DNA of 64,000 bases. Origin: Monocercomonoides exilis. Lineage: Eukaryota > Preaxostyla > Oxymonadida > Polymastigidae. Positions 48,428-60,076 of the stretch are shown piece after piece. Numbering within the stretch: position 1 is the stretch's first letter; each line of letters starts with the position of its first letter. The position numbers were made by a program, and so were the translations under genes. Location of the stretch: positions 372,001 to 436,000 of the forward strand of contig LSRY02000029.1 in the NCBI GenBank assembly GCA_001643675.2. Direction: 5' to 3'. The notes beneath the pieces were generated by a model. The model made no database searches. It was not told the DNA's origin and saw nothing but the letters and a program-made list of their open reading frames with translations.

Positions 48428-48959
48428 GAAATCGCTTCGCATCATTGTAATTTCCATTCTATTCCATTTGATTGTGTGTTGGATGATTTCTTATTTTCTT
48501 TTTTTATTCATTCATTCAATTAATCATTTCTTCATCACTTTATTCATCTATCCATTTGCACTCTCTTTTCTCTTTTCCCCTCATTTTCTTTTTCTCTCTT
48601 TTTGTATTCTTAACATGTTGTTTTGATTCATCTTGTATATTTCTCATTAAGAAATTGATTTGAGATGGGTAATAGAAGGGAAGGTGGGGAATGATAATTA
48701 AAGAAAATATTATCTTATAATGAATGCACGATAGAAATCGAAGAGAAAGCGGAAAAGTGAAAAGGAGAATTAAAAAGAGGAGATGAATGAATAAGTGAAG
48801 AGAAGAGAAGAGAAGGTGTGAAAAGAAAATAGAAGAGGTTAAATGAATGAAAAGAAGATAAAGAAGTAGATAAAAGAATAAAGAGAGAAAAAGAAATAAA
48901 AATAAAGATAAGAAAAAAGAAAAAAGAGAGAAAATAATGAAAAAGATGAAAAAAGAAAA

Positions 48960-49074
48960 GCTACAGCACTGGGTTTTTCCAGGCGGTCACCCATCCAAGT
49001 ACTAACCCAGCGTTGGCCGCTTAACTTCGGAGGTCTGAAGGGATCCGGTGCGTATGACCAACTATGGCCGTAGC
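48960..49074 (-). rRNA. 5S rRNA copy 16
   Basis: Identical gene; following unit 1,172 bases with the shortest CACT tract of the array (about 49288-49326). Confidence 0.95.
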
Positions 49075-49525
49075 TCGCACATCCTTCCTCAAACTTCCCT
49101 TTTATAATCTTCCCCATCTATCCTTCTTTTTCTTTTTCTTTTTCTTTTTTTCTTCCAATTCTTTTCCCATCATCAAAATAACTTTCCCAATCGTATTCTT
49201 CTTCTTCTTTTCTTCTTTCCCTTATTCCTCTATTCTCTCACCCTCTCTCACTTTCAAAATACATTCACTTGTTTTATCATTCATTCATTCACTCACTCAC
49301 TCACTCACTCACTCACTCACTCACTCTTTTGCTCTATTATTTATTTTCTTGTTCAACCAATAATTCACCTTTTCTTTCAACCATTTAATTACACAATCAT
49401 TCAATCCTTAATGAACAGTTTTCTCTTTTTCCTTCTCTAACTCTTTTTCTTTTTCACTTCCACTTCCACTTCCACTTTCACTTTCACTTTCACTTTCACT
49501 TTCACTTCCACTTCCACTTCCACTT

Positions 49526-49599
<74 letters not shown>

Positions 49600-50131
49600 G
49601 AAATCGCTTCGCATCATTGTAATTTCCATTCTATTCCATTTGATTGTGTGTTGGATGATTTCTTATTTTCTTTTTTTATTCATTCATTCAATTAATCATT
49701 TCTTCATCACTTTATTCATCTATCCATTTGCACTCTCTTTTCTCTTTTCCCCTCATTTTCTTTTTCTCTCTTTTTGTATTCTTAACATGTTGTTTTGATT
49801 CATCTTGTATATTTCTCATTAAGAAATTGATTTGAGATGGGTAATAGAAGGGAAGGTGGGGAATGATAATTAAAGAAAATATTATCTTATAATGAATGCA
49901 CGATAGAAATCGAAGAGAAAGCGGAAAAGTGAAAAGGAGAATTAAAAAGAGGAGATGAATGAATAAGTGAAGAGAAGAGAAGAGAAGGTGTGAAAAGAAA
50001 ATAGAAGAGGTTAAATGAATGAAAAGAAGATAAAGAAGTAGATAAAAGAATAAAGAGAGAAAAAGAAATAAAAATAAAGATAAGAAAAAAGAAAAAAGAG
50101 AGAAAATAATGAAAAAGATGAAAAAAGAAAA

Positions 50132-50246
50132 GCTACAGCACTGGGTTTTTCCAGGCGGTCACCCATCCAAGTACTAACCCAGCGTTGGCCGCTTAACTTC
50201 GGAGGTCTGAAGGGATCCGGTGCGTATGACCAACTATGGCCGTAGC
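50132..50246 (-). rRNA. 5S rRNA copy 17
   Basis: Identical gene; following unit 1,237 bases, central CTTCCA block of two copies. Confidence 0.95.
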
Positions 50247-50725
50247 TCGCACATCCTTCCTCAAACTTCCCTTTTATAATCTTCCCCATCTATCCTTCTT
50301 TTTCTTTTCTTTTCTTTTTTTCTTCCAATTCTTTTCCCATCATCAAAATAACTTTCCCAATCGTATTCTTCTTCTTCTTTTCTTCTTTCCCTTATTCCTC
50401 TATTCTCTCACCCTCTCTCACTTTCAAAATACATTCACTTGTTTTATCATTCATTCATTCACTCACTCACTCACTCACTCACTCACTCACTCACTCACTC
50501 ACTCACTCACTCACTCACTCACTCACTCACTCTTTTGCTCTATTATTTATTTTCTTGTTCAACCAATAATTCACCTTTTCTTTCAACCATTTAATTACAC
50601 AATCATTCAATCCTTAATGAACAGTTTTCTCTTTTTCCTTCTCTAACTCTTTTTCTTTTTCACTTCCACTTCCACTTCCACTTTCACTTTCACTTTCACT
50701 TTCACTTTCACTTCCACTTCCACTT

Positions 50726-50835
<110 letters not shown>

Positions 50836-51368
50836 GAAATCGCTTCGCATCATTGTAATTTCCATTCTATTCCATTTGATTGTGTGTTGGATGATTTCTT
50901 ATTTTCTTTTTTTATTCATTCATTCAATTAATCATTTCTTCATCACTTTATTCATCTATCCATTTGCACTCTCTTTTCTCTTTTCCCCTCATTTTCTTTT
51001 TCTCTCTTTTTGTATTCTTAACATGTTGTTTTGATTCATCTTGTATATTTCTCATTAAGAAATTGATTTGAGATGGGTAATAGAAGGGAAGGTGGGGAAT
51101 GATAATTAAAGAAAATATTATCTTATAATGAATGCACGATAGAAATCGAAGAGAAAGCGGAAAAGTGAAAAGGAGAATTAAAAAGAGGAGATGAATGAAT
51201 AAGTGAAGAGAAGAGAAGAGAAGGTGTGAAAAGAAAATAGAAGAGGTTAAATGAATGAAAAGAAGATAAAGAAGTAGATAAAAGAATAAAGAGAGAAAAA
51301 GAAATAAAAATAAAGATAAGAAAAAAGAAAAAAGAGAGAAAATAATGAAAAAGATGAAAAAAGAAAAA

Positions 51369-51483
51369 GCTACAGCACTGGGTTTTTCCAGGCGGTCACC
51401 CATCCAAGTACTAACCCAGCGTTGGCCGCTTAACTTCGGAGGTCTGAAGGGATCCGGTGCGTATGACCAACTATGGCCGTAGC
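51369..51483 (-). rRNA. 5S rRNA copy 18
   Basis: Identical gene; following unit 1,214 bases. Confidence 0.95.
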
Positions 51484-51970
51484 TCGCACATCCTTCCTCA
51501 AACTTCCCTTTTATAATCTTCCCCATCTATCCTTCTTTTTCTTTTCTTTTTCTTTTTTTTCTTCCAATTCTTTTCCCATCATCAAAATAACTTTCCCAAT
51601 CGTATTCTTCTTCTTCTTTTCTTCTTTCCCTTATTCCTCTATTCTCTCACCCTCTCTCACTTTCAAAATACATTCACTTGTTTTATCATTCATTCATTCA
51701 CTCACTCACTCACTCACTCACTCACTCACTCACTCACTCACTCACTCACTCACTCACTCACTCACTCACTCTTTTGCTCTATTATTTATTTTCTTGTTCA
51801 ACCAATAATTCACCTTTTCTTTCAACCATTTAATTACACAATCATTCAATCCTTAATGAACAGTTTTCTCTTTTTCCTTCTCTAACTCTTTTTCTTTTTC
51901 ACTTCCACTTCCACTTCCACTTTCACTTTCACTTTCACTTTCACTTTCACTTCCACTTCCACTTCCACTT

Positions 51971-52050
<80 letters not shown>

Positions 52051-52582
52051 GAAATCGCTTCGCATCATTGTAATTTCCATTCTATTCCATTTGATTGTGT
52101 GTTGGATGATTTCTTATTTTCTTTTTTTATTCATTCATTCAATTAATCATTTCTTCATCACTTTATTCATCTATCCATTTGCACTCTCTTTTCTCTTTTC
52201 CCCTCATTTTCTTTTTCTCTCTTTTTGTATTCTTAACATGTTGTTTTGATTCATCTTGTATATTTCTCATTAAGAAATTGATTTGAGATGGGTAATAGAA
52301 GGGAAGGTGGGGAATGATAATTAAAGAAAATATTATCTTATAATGAATGCACGATAGAAATCGAAGAGAAAGCGGAAAAGTGAAAAGGAGAATTAAAAAG
52401 AGGAGATGAATGAATAAGTGAAGAGAAGAGAAGAGAAGGTGTGAAAAGAAAATAGAAGAGGTTAAATGAATGAAAAGAAGATAAAGAAGTAGATAAAAGA
52501 ATAAAGAGAGAAAAAGAAATAAAAATAAAGATAAGAAAAAAGAAAAAAGAGAGAAAATAATGAAAAAGATGAAAAAAGAAAA

Positions 52583-52697
52583 GCTACAGCACTGGGTTTT
52601 TCCAGGCGGTCACCCATCCAAGTACTAACCCAGCGTTGGCCGCTTAACTTCGGAGGTCTGAAGGGATCCGGTGCGTATGACCAACTATGGCCGTAGC
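52583..52697 (-). rRNA. 5S rRNA copy 19
   Basis: Identical gene; following unit 1,254 bases with a long CTTTCA tract. Confidence 0.95.
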
Positions 52698-53134
52698 TCG
52701 CACATCCTTCCTCAAACTTCCCTTTTATAATCTTCCCCATCTATCCTTCTTTTTCTTTTCTTTTCTTTTTTTCTTCCAATTCTTTTCCCATCATCAAAAT
52801 AACTTTCCCAATCGTATTCTTCTTCTTCTTTTCTTCTTTCCCTTATTCCTCTATTCTCTCACCCTCTCTCACTTTCAAAATACATTCACTTGTTTTATCA
52901 TTCATTCATTCACTCACTCACTCACTCACTCACTCACTCACTCACTCACTCACTCACTCACTCACTCACTCACTCACTCACTCTTTTGCTCTATTATTTA
53001 TTTTCTTGTTCAACCAATAATTCACCTTTTCTTTCAACCATTTAATTACACAATCATTCAATCCTTAATGAACAGTTTTCTCTTTTTCCTTCTCTAACTC
53101 TTTTTCTTTTTCACTTCCACTTCCACTTCCACTT

Positions 53135-53165
<31 letters not shown>

Positions 53166-53188
53166 CACTTCCACTTCCACTTCCACTT

Positions 53189-53304
<116 letters not shown>

Positions 53305-53836
53305 GAAATCGCTTCGCATCATTGTAATTTCCATTCTATTCCATTTGATTGTGTGTTGGATGATTTCTTATTTTCTTTTTTTATTCATTCATTCAATTAA
53401 TCATTTCTTCATCACTTTATTCATCTATCCATTTGCACTCTCTTTTCTCTTTTCCCCTCATTTTCTTTTTCTCTCTTTTTGTATTCTTAACATGTTGTTT
53501 TGATTCATCTTGTATATTTCTCATTAAGAAATTGATTTGAGATGGGTAATAGAAGGGAAGGTGGGGAATGATAATTAAAGAAAATATTATCTTATAATGA
53601 ATGCACGATAGAAATCGAAGAGAAAGCGGAAAAGTGAAAAGGAGAATTAAAAAGAGGAGATGAATGAATAAGTGAAGAGAAGAGAAGAGAAGGTGTGAAA
53701 AGAAAATAGAAGAGGTTAAATGAATGAAAAGAAGATAAAGAAGTAGATAAAAGAATAAAGAGAGAAAAAGAAATAAAAATAAAGATAAGAAAAAAGAAAA
53801 AAGAGAGAAAATAATGAAAAAGATGAAAAAAGAAAA

Positions 53837-53951
53837 GCTACAGCACTGGGTTTTTCCAGGCGGTCACCCATCCAAGTACTAACCCAGCGTTGGCCGCTTA
53901 ACTTCGGAGGTCTGAAGGGATCCGGTGCGTATGACCAACTATGGCCGTAGC
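53837..53951 (-). rRNA. 5S rRNA copy 20 (last)
   Basis: Identical gene with its TATA-like box intact. The unit breaks down about 130 bases further right (near 54080) into degenerate pyrimidine-rich DNA with traces of the spacer, including one short CACT remnant near 54262. Confidence 0.95.
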
Positions 53952-54300
53952 TCGCACATCCTTCCTCAAACTTCCCTTTTATAATCTTCCCCATCTATCC
54001 TTCTTTTTCTTTTCTTTTCTTTTTTTCTTCCAATTCTTTTCCCATCATCAAAATAACTTTCCCAATCGTATTCTTCTTCTTTTTTTCTTCTTTCATTTAT
54101 TTTTCACTTTTACTTTAACTTTCTTCTTTTTTTTTTCTTTCACCCTTTCTTTTTCATTCCCTTTTTTTATTAACCACTACGCTCTTTCTCCTTTCTTTTC
54201 TTTTCTTCCTTCCCTTATTCCCCTATTCTCTCACCCTCTCTCACTTTCAAATTTCTTTCACACACTCACTCTTTCAAGTATTCATTTTTTAATTCTACCA

Positions 54301-54640
54301 GTAATTCACCATTTTTTTATTTATTTCATTGCACACATCCTTTCTCACTTACTAATTCACATTTATTTTTCAGATTTCTTATATCACGTATATTAGTATT
54401 AATGTGATAATTCAGAAATAATCATGTGGAAAAATTGATGGAAGAGGTGAAAATGAATGGAAAACACACATTTGAATTCGTTTGTCCTTCGTTATCTATC
54501 TGTTCCTTTTCAAAAATATATCTTTTATCTTTTTGTTGTTTGAAGAAACATTTAATTCATCTTTAAACAACGATGAGCGCATTTTGAATTTTTTTTTCAT
54601 TAACAGTTTATCAATAATGAGTTAGCATGCAATCAAAAGA
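54301..54640. other. AT-rich gap between array and next gene
   Basis: No feature that I can support. It presumably contains the promoter of the gene starting at 54641. Confidence 0.5.
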
Positions 54641-57600
54641 ATGCATTTTGTTTTTGACGCACCCACAATTATCTCATGGCGCATGATTTTCAGCAAATGT
54701 CTGCTGAAGAGCCATTTGAAAGTGTTTTTATCAACACCATCAAACGCCTCGTTGCTGCTGACAACGCTGGCATGCTTGCTAGAAGGGAGGAATTGCCTGC
54801 TGACAAAGCAGGAAGGCGATGAAAGACAGTTTCTTCTTTCGGTGTTTGATCTGGACATTGTTTCGATTGACATGGAGAAGACAAGTGCAGATGGATTTTA
54901 TTCAGCAGTCATGGAAGAATCACGGACGATAGGTTTTTGCATTTTGTTTTGTGGCAGTTTTTCTCAAAAATGAGAAATTGTTGTTTATTTTGTTTCAGAA
55001 TTGTGTGTATTTTGGATGTTTGAATTTAATTGACAGTGATAATTTATAAAACTGTATTTGCATTTGCGTGGGTGAAACAGGGACGGAGAGCCAGTGCGCC
55101 TTCTGCCGAATATTGTGATATTCAACAACCTCGACCTGGCACCCCCTGATGCACAGAATGCAGTTGCAGAGGTGTCTTTGCTTAATTTGATGCACTTTCA
55201 CTATTTTTATGAATGTCTTGGGAAATCTTTTTTTTTCAACGTTGATTCATTTGATAGTTTCTGTCCACTCCAAATCTCTCATTGTCTGATGGATGGATGC
55301 TTGTTCGTCCAACCGTCTTCGTGGGCATTGGGATTGTTTCCGCTCCAATGCTTCTACAGAGGCCAAAGACGCGTGCTCCGTATCGTGACCAGTTTCCATC
55401 GTTTGTCCCTCCTTCGTTTATCTCTGTTCCGTGGAGATACTGCGCTCCTGGGCTTCTTCAACAGTTTCTGGTTTCTTCATCTGATCTGCAGCCAGAGTTG
55501 CACTATTACAATCCGTATATGTGTGTGATGAGTGGCTTATTTGTCAAAGTCAAAATTTTCTGATTTGTTTTGATTTGAATGGTTGCTTTTTGCAGAACAG
55601 AGCAAAAGCCTGAACAGGAAGTGTTGAAGGGAGGGGCATCTTGCATGGAAGAAAAACCGCTTGATCGCTTTTCAGAGGAAGATCTGATTGCAATGCGAGT
55701 GTCTTTGAACCGGTCTTTTGTGCACAACTCGCTCTCACTTTATTGTATGCTTCTTTGTTCTGTTTTATTTTTTATTTCTTTGTCTGTTTCTTGCACCGAT
55801 TGATTTTTGATTTCCTCATTTCAACACTTTTGTGAAAACGCTATTGCTGTTGCAACAAGTGAACGATTTGCTGGCTCAGATTGAGTGCCATCCTTTTGTT
55901 GCATCGTTTCCTGCTGATCCTGATCTTCTCACTTCGATCATCTCGTTTGTCTCGACAGTCCATTCGCTCACTCGCCTCGACTCGCAGATGATTCCTTCGC
56001 TTATGATGCATCCATCCTTCTCTTCTGCGCTGACCTCATTTTCCTCTCTGCACATCACCCCTTCGCCTGCTGGAACTCCATCTTCTTTGGGCTGCTTCTC
56101 AGCACAGAACCCCTCTTTTTCAGGGTATCCTTTTCCGCCATCATGCCCATCACCGATTTCTCCGTTTTCTCCCCTTTCCTCCACTCGCGTTGCATCCATA
56201 GGTCACATTCGCAGCGCAACTCAGTCATCTGCTCTGTCTTCCCTCGCTGCTGACTTCGCACGTCGATCTTCGCAGAACGACCAGCACAAAGCAAGCATGT
56301 CACTCGATGTGTCTGCTTCTGCTGCTGGTTCTTCATCTTCCTCTTCCTTTCCTTCTCCTTTTGCTTTGTCATCTGCACAAGCACAGATGCCAACGCCTCG
56401 CATCATTTCGCTGGCAGACTCACATCGCCCGTCGTTTTCGATGGCTCAGACATCCACCCGCATTTCAGACTTGTCTCCGTCGATGCCTTTTTCTTCATCT
56501 TTTTCCCATTCCTCTTCCTCTTCCATTTCTTCTTCTGTTTCTGTGCCATCTGGATTCTGTGCATCTTCCTCTGCAACCATGCGACCATCTCCGCTTTCGA
56601 ACTCATCCACTTCTTCTTCATGTTCTGAACCGCCCGCTGCCCGCAGCATGCACTCTACGCAGTCGTCGATGCGCTCGCCTCTCCTTTCTCAGACACAGCA
56701 TGCATTGTCCTCTGCAGCTGAGTTGTTGTCTGCATCGCTTAGCCTTCCGCCGACCTCTTCGCGTGTGCGTGTGCCTGATGCATCATCTTCGCTGGATGCA
56801 GTGAAAATGCGCAGAAGAACTTCATTTGCGCCTTTTCAGCTTCGAGGTGCTGGAAATCCGTCAATCTGTTCTGTTTCTGCCTCTTCCTCTGCTTCTGCCT
56901 CTGCTTCTGCTTCTGGGACTGTTATGATGGAATCGGGCGAGTGTGAGAGCAGAGAAAGTTCAGCTGGTGAGCGTGTGCTGTTTGTGTCGGCAGCAGACAT
57001 CCAGCGCTGCTTGGTGGATCTTCTGGCACATCGCATGACTGTTCGGCCAGCACCAGCTGCACAGGCAGTGTCGATGATGTGGATGCTCCTGAGACAGGCG
57101 AGAGACGCCGATCCGCTGGGGGGAGAGGAAATGGAGGGACTTGAGAGAGGAGGAGAGAGAGAGCAGAAGAGTAGCAGCGTCTTCCCGTTCAGCCCTTTTG
57201 ATTCAAGCTTTGCAGAAGAGAAAGGGGAAAGGAGTTTGTTCGGGAGTGGGTGCGATAATGAAGAGCGGTGGGAGGTTAAGCACAGTTCAGGAGATGAAGC
57301 AGAAAAAGGAGAAAGCGGGAAAATGTTCAATGAGGTTGGATCGAAGACGAGCTTCTTCCAAAATTCAAGCAAAATTTCTGAGAATGCTTCAGATGAAAAT
57401 GGAGATGACGAAGGGCTGAATGAAGGCACTCCAGTGCAGCTGTCAGACTCGTTGCATGCAACTTCATTGCCCCAGCTGCCATCATTCACAAAATTGACAG
57501 AATCTCATCCGTCCTCTTCTCTCACTTGTCCCTCGGATGATTCAGGAAAGGAATCAGAAGCGAAAGCTGTTGGTGTTGAGTCTGCCAAAAGTGAGGTTGA

Positions 57601-58510
57601 ATGTTTGGGGAAGGGACGAAAAGAGTGCGAACAGCCAAATGGGAAGGAATGCTGTGAGTCAGATCCAAAACAGCAACAGTCTGAATTGTCAGCTGAACAG
57701 CAGAAGAAGAAATCGAACTTTGGTGATGTTTTTCGTTCATCGTTCGTTTCATCGCCTGAGTCGCTTTCTTTGTCAGACAGCGATTGCAGTTTGGTGCAGA
57801 GCCCATTGGAGCAAGAAAACAATGAGGCTTCGATTCAAATTTCTTCCACTTCAGCTAAAAACACTTCATGCACTTCAGAAAGCATTCCAACTGCTCCTCC
57901 GCCTCCTCCCCCGCCTCCACCACCACCACCTCCTCCTCCTCCTCCTCCTCATAATTCTGCTTCAAACACGCAATCAAAAGTATCAGCAGCTGCTGTCTCT
58001 CCATCGGCTTTCTTCCCATCATCTGGACAGCTCGAGGGCTCGTCTTCATTGCCCTCTTCTGAGGCAATGTTTGCTTTAGGGGCTGGTTCGCCGTTTCCGT
58101 CTCCTCTCTCAGAATCAGCCTCAGATGCGATGGAGTCCTCTCCAAAAGACGCTTATCGGCGCAGCGTATCTTCCCCGCTGCCTTCTCTTTTGGGGTTGTA
58201 TTACTCGGGCTCTTCTGCATTTCGGTTGGCTTTCCGCCAGCTTGCGTCAGTTGCATTTGGCATCCCGCTGAGCACAGCAAGCACAGCCTCATCCACATTC
58301 CTTCTGAAGAAGCTGTTGAAAGTCTCGCATGCACTGGACATCTCGTCCGATGAGCGGGAGCTAAATGCACCTAAGCGAAGTGTTTCACCCTTTGGCAAGC
58401 TGAGAAGAGCGCCTGCTGAAAGAGAAGTGATGTTCAACACGGTTCTGGATTTCATTCATTCGATCATATCTGAGGCTGTTGAGGCTTCACCGCTTCCTCT
58501 CAGCTGTTGA
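54641..58510 (+). CDS. MoxR/Mg-chelatase-like AAA+ family protein, degenerate, with long Ser/Pro-rich region
   Basis: Exons: 54641-54932, 55081-55171, 55258-55520, 55596-55744, 55860-58510. The last four are frame-consistent. Exons 1 and 2 miss frame by one unless a 4-nt microexon (54999-55002) is used. AAA-like marks: LKVFLSTPSNASLLLTTLA where a P-loop would be (degenerate, no GKS/T), and LLPNIVIFNNLDLAPPDAQ resembling a Walker B region. GWMLVRPTVFVGIGIVSAP follows. Much later, after a long insert, comes VSAADIQRCLVDLLAHRM, which resembles the lid helix of MoxR-type ATPases. Exon 5 carries a Ser-rich stretch, a run of about 18 prolines (57896-57949) and acidic stretches. If the call holds it is probably a non-hydrolysing family member. 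An unrelated scaffold protein is the alternative. Confidence 0.4.
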
Positions 58511-58927
58511 TTTGCTGTCATGCACTTAAATATAAACTGGCATTCTTTTTTTGTTTTCCTTTTCCTTTTCTTCTTCTTCTCAGCTTTTTATAAAGATGTG
58601 CACAAAAAATGAAAACCATAAACGATAATTGCATTTATTTTTGGAGAATTTTGTGTTTTTTGGACTGATTTGCTTTCAAAAGGAACAATTAACAAATCTT
58701 TTTTGTTGAACTTTCTTTTTTTTAATGAAAAGGATGCGTTTTCTAATTTTGTGGAATTATATATGAATCTTTGTTTCCTTTGTTGATGAAATTTGGGTTG
58801 AAACTTTTTTGAAAAAAAAGGTCAATCTTTTGTGTATTTTTTGCAGAATATATTTTTCAATCAATTTTTGAAAAATAAAAGCAAAAGTTAGTACTTTACA
58901 AAAATAAAAGGAATAGAGAATTAAAAA
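58511..58927. other. AT-rich gap after the AAA-like gene
   Basis: 3' flank only; I see nothing coding on either strand. Confidence 0.5.
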
Positions 58928-59673
58928 TTGACTTCTCATTTCCTTCATCGAAGAAGAAAATTATCATTTTGCGATTCTAATGAAGTGCATCATCGAAATT
59001 CAATATATTCTTTTAATGCAGCTCTCAAAAATATGTGCGATTATCATCTCTCTCAATCGCATTCATTCATGCTCCAGTTATCCTTGTTTCTCTTCATTAT
59101 TGCATCTGTTCTCTTGCTTTCGAATTCTAATTGTGTTGTATCATGTGTTGTTCATGACATTCAGCTTTAAAGACGAAATAGGATGTTCAAGAGTTTCAGA
59201 TTTTTCTTCTTCGATCGCACATTCGCATCAGATATCACTATACACTAAATTGAACCCTTTATTCATTCCTCTCTCCAATCTCAATAGATGGTAATTCCAA
59301 TTCTTTGATCATCTATCGAGTTGTCTCAAAATTGTTCGGTCCAAACGAAATATCAAGCGTCAGACACTCCAACAACATCATTTCTAACATAAATGCAACC
59401 CTCTTCTTCGTCGCATGCTTCTTCCCTCCATTCGACAGCCCCTGTGTTATTTTCCTCAGGCTTTCCTTCCTGTTGTCATCCTCATCCTCAAACGCTGATG
59501 AGGACAGAGAGTCATCCTCCTCCTTTTCATCATCACTTGCTGATGTCACAACTGTTGATGAAGAGATGGATGAGGAATCAGAATCCTCAGATGAAAGAGC
59601 TAAAAGAAAAAAGTTGTTCAACTTATATAGGCATTGTTGCATGTTGAAAAGCAATAAACGTTACAAATATTAA
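58928..59673. other. ambiguous region with competing open frames on both strands
   Basis: Plus strand: a frame from 58928 contains a hydrophobic signal-like stretch (MLQLSLFLFIIASVLLL, 59070-59120). Another frame holds DEIGCSRVSDFSSS (59170-59294), ending at a possible donor at 59293. A third, from 59305, ends with an acidic Ser-rich piece and a basic tail at TAA 59671-59673. Minus strand: an uninterrupted frame 59654-59313 reads an acidic Ser-rich piece (SSEDSDSSS) followed by a basic stretch (KESLRKITQGL) that looks equally protein-like. I could not build a frame-consistent model on either strand. Confidence 0.3.
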
Positions 59674-60076
59674 AACTTTGAATTCGTCAAAAATTTAAAA
59701 TTTGTTTTCACTAAATTCTGTCTGTTAAAAATAAAATGAAATTCTGGATACTGAAATGAAAAAGTTTTTTTTTTCCTTTTGAAACAATATGGCTTATTTA
59801 TTTTGAATGTTTTTGGAATTAAACAGTGGATATTTTTGAAAATAATTTATGAGCTTTTCATTAAATAATACGACTTAAAAAGCATGGAATATATTTGCAT
59901 ATCAACTTTTCATAACTTTTCACATATATACAGATTCACATTATTTGATAGCAAATATTATTATTAAAATTTTGTTGTTTATTATCTTTATTTTTTAAAC
60001 AAAAATTTAAGAAAATGATCTTATGCTTTTTGTTGAATTTTTTCGTTCAAAAAACATATAATATAAATGATCAAGA
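59674..60076. other. very AT-rich gap upstream of the kelch gene
   Basis: No gene seen; it should contain the promoter of the gene starting at 60077. Confidence 0.5.

Noticed and set aside
56307-58370. Other-frame Leu/His/Arg-rich readings within the AAA-like gene
   Set aside because: Alternative frames of the long Ser/Pro-rich exon, which is itself open for 883 codons and closes the splice model.
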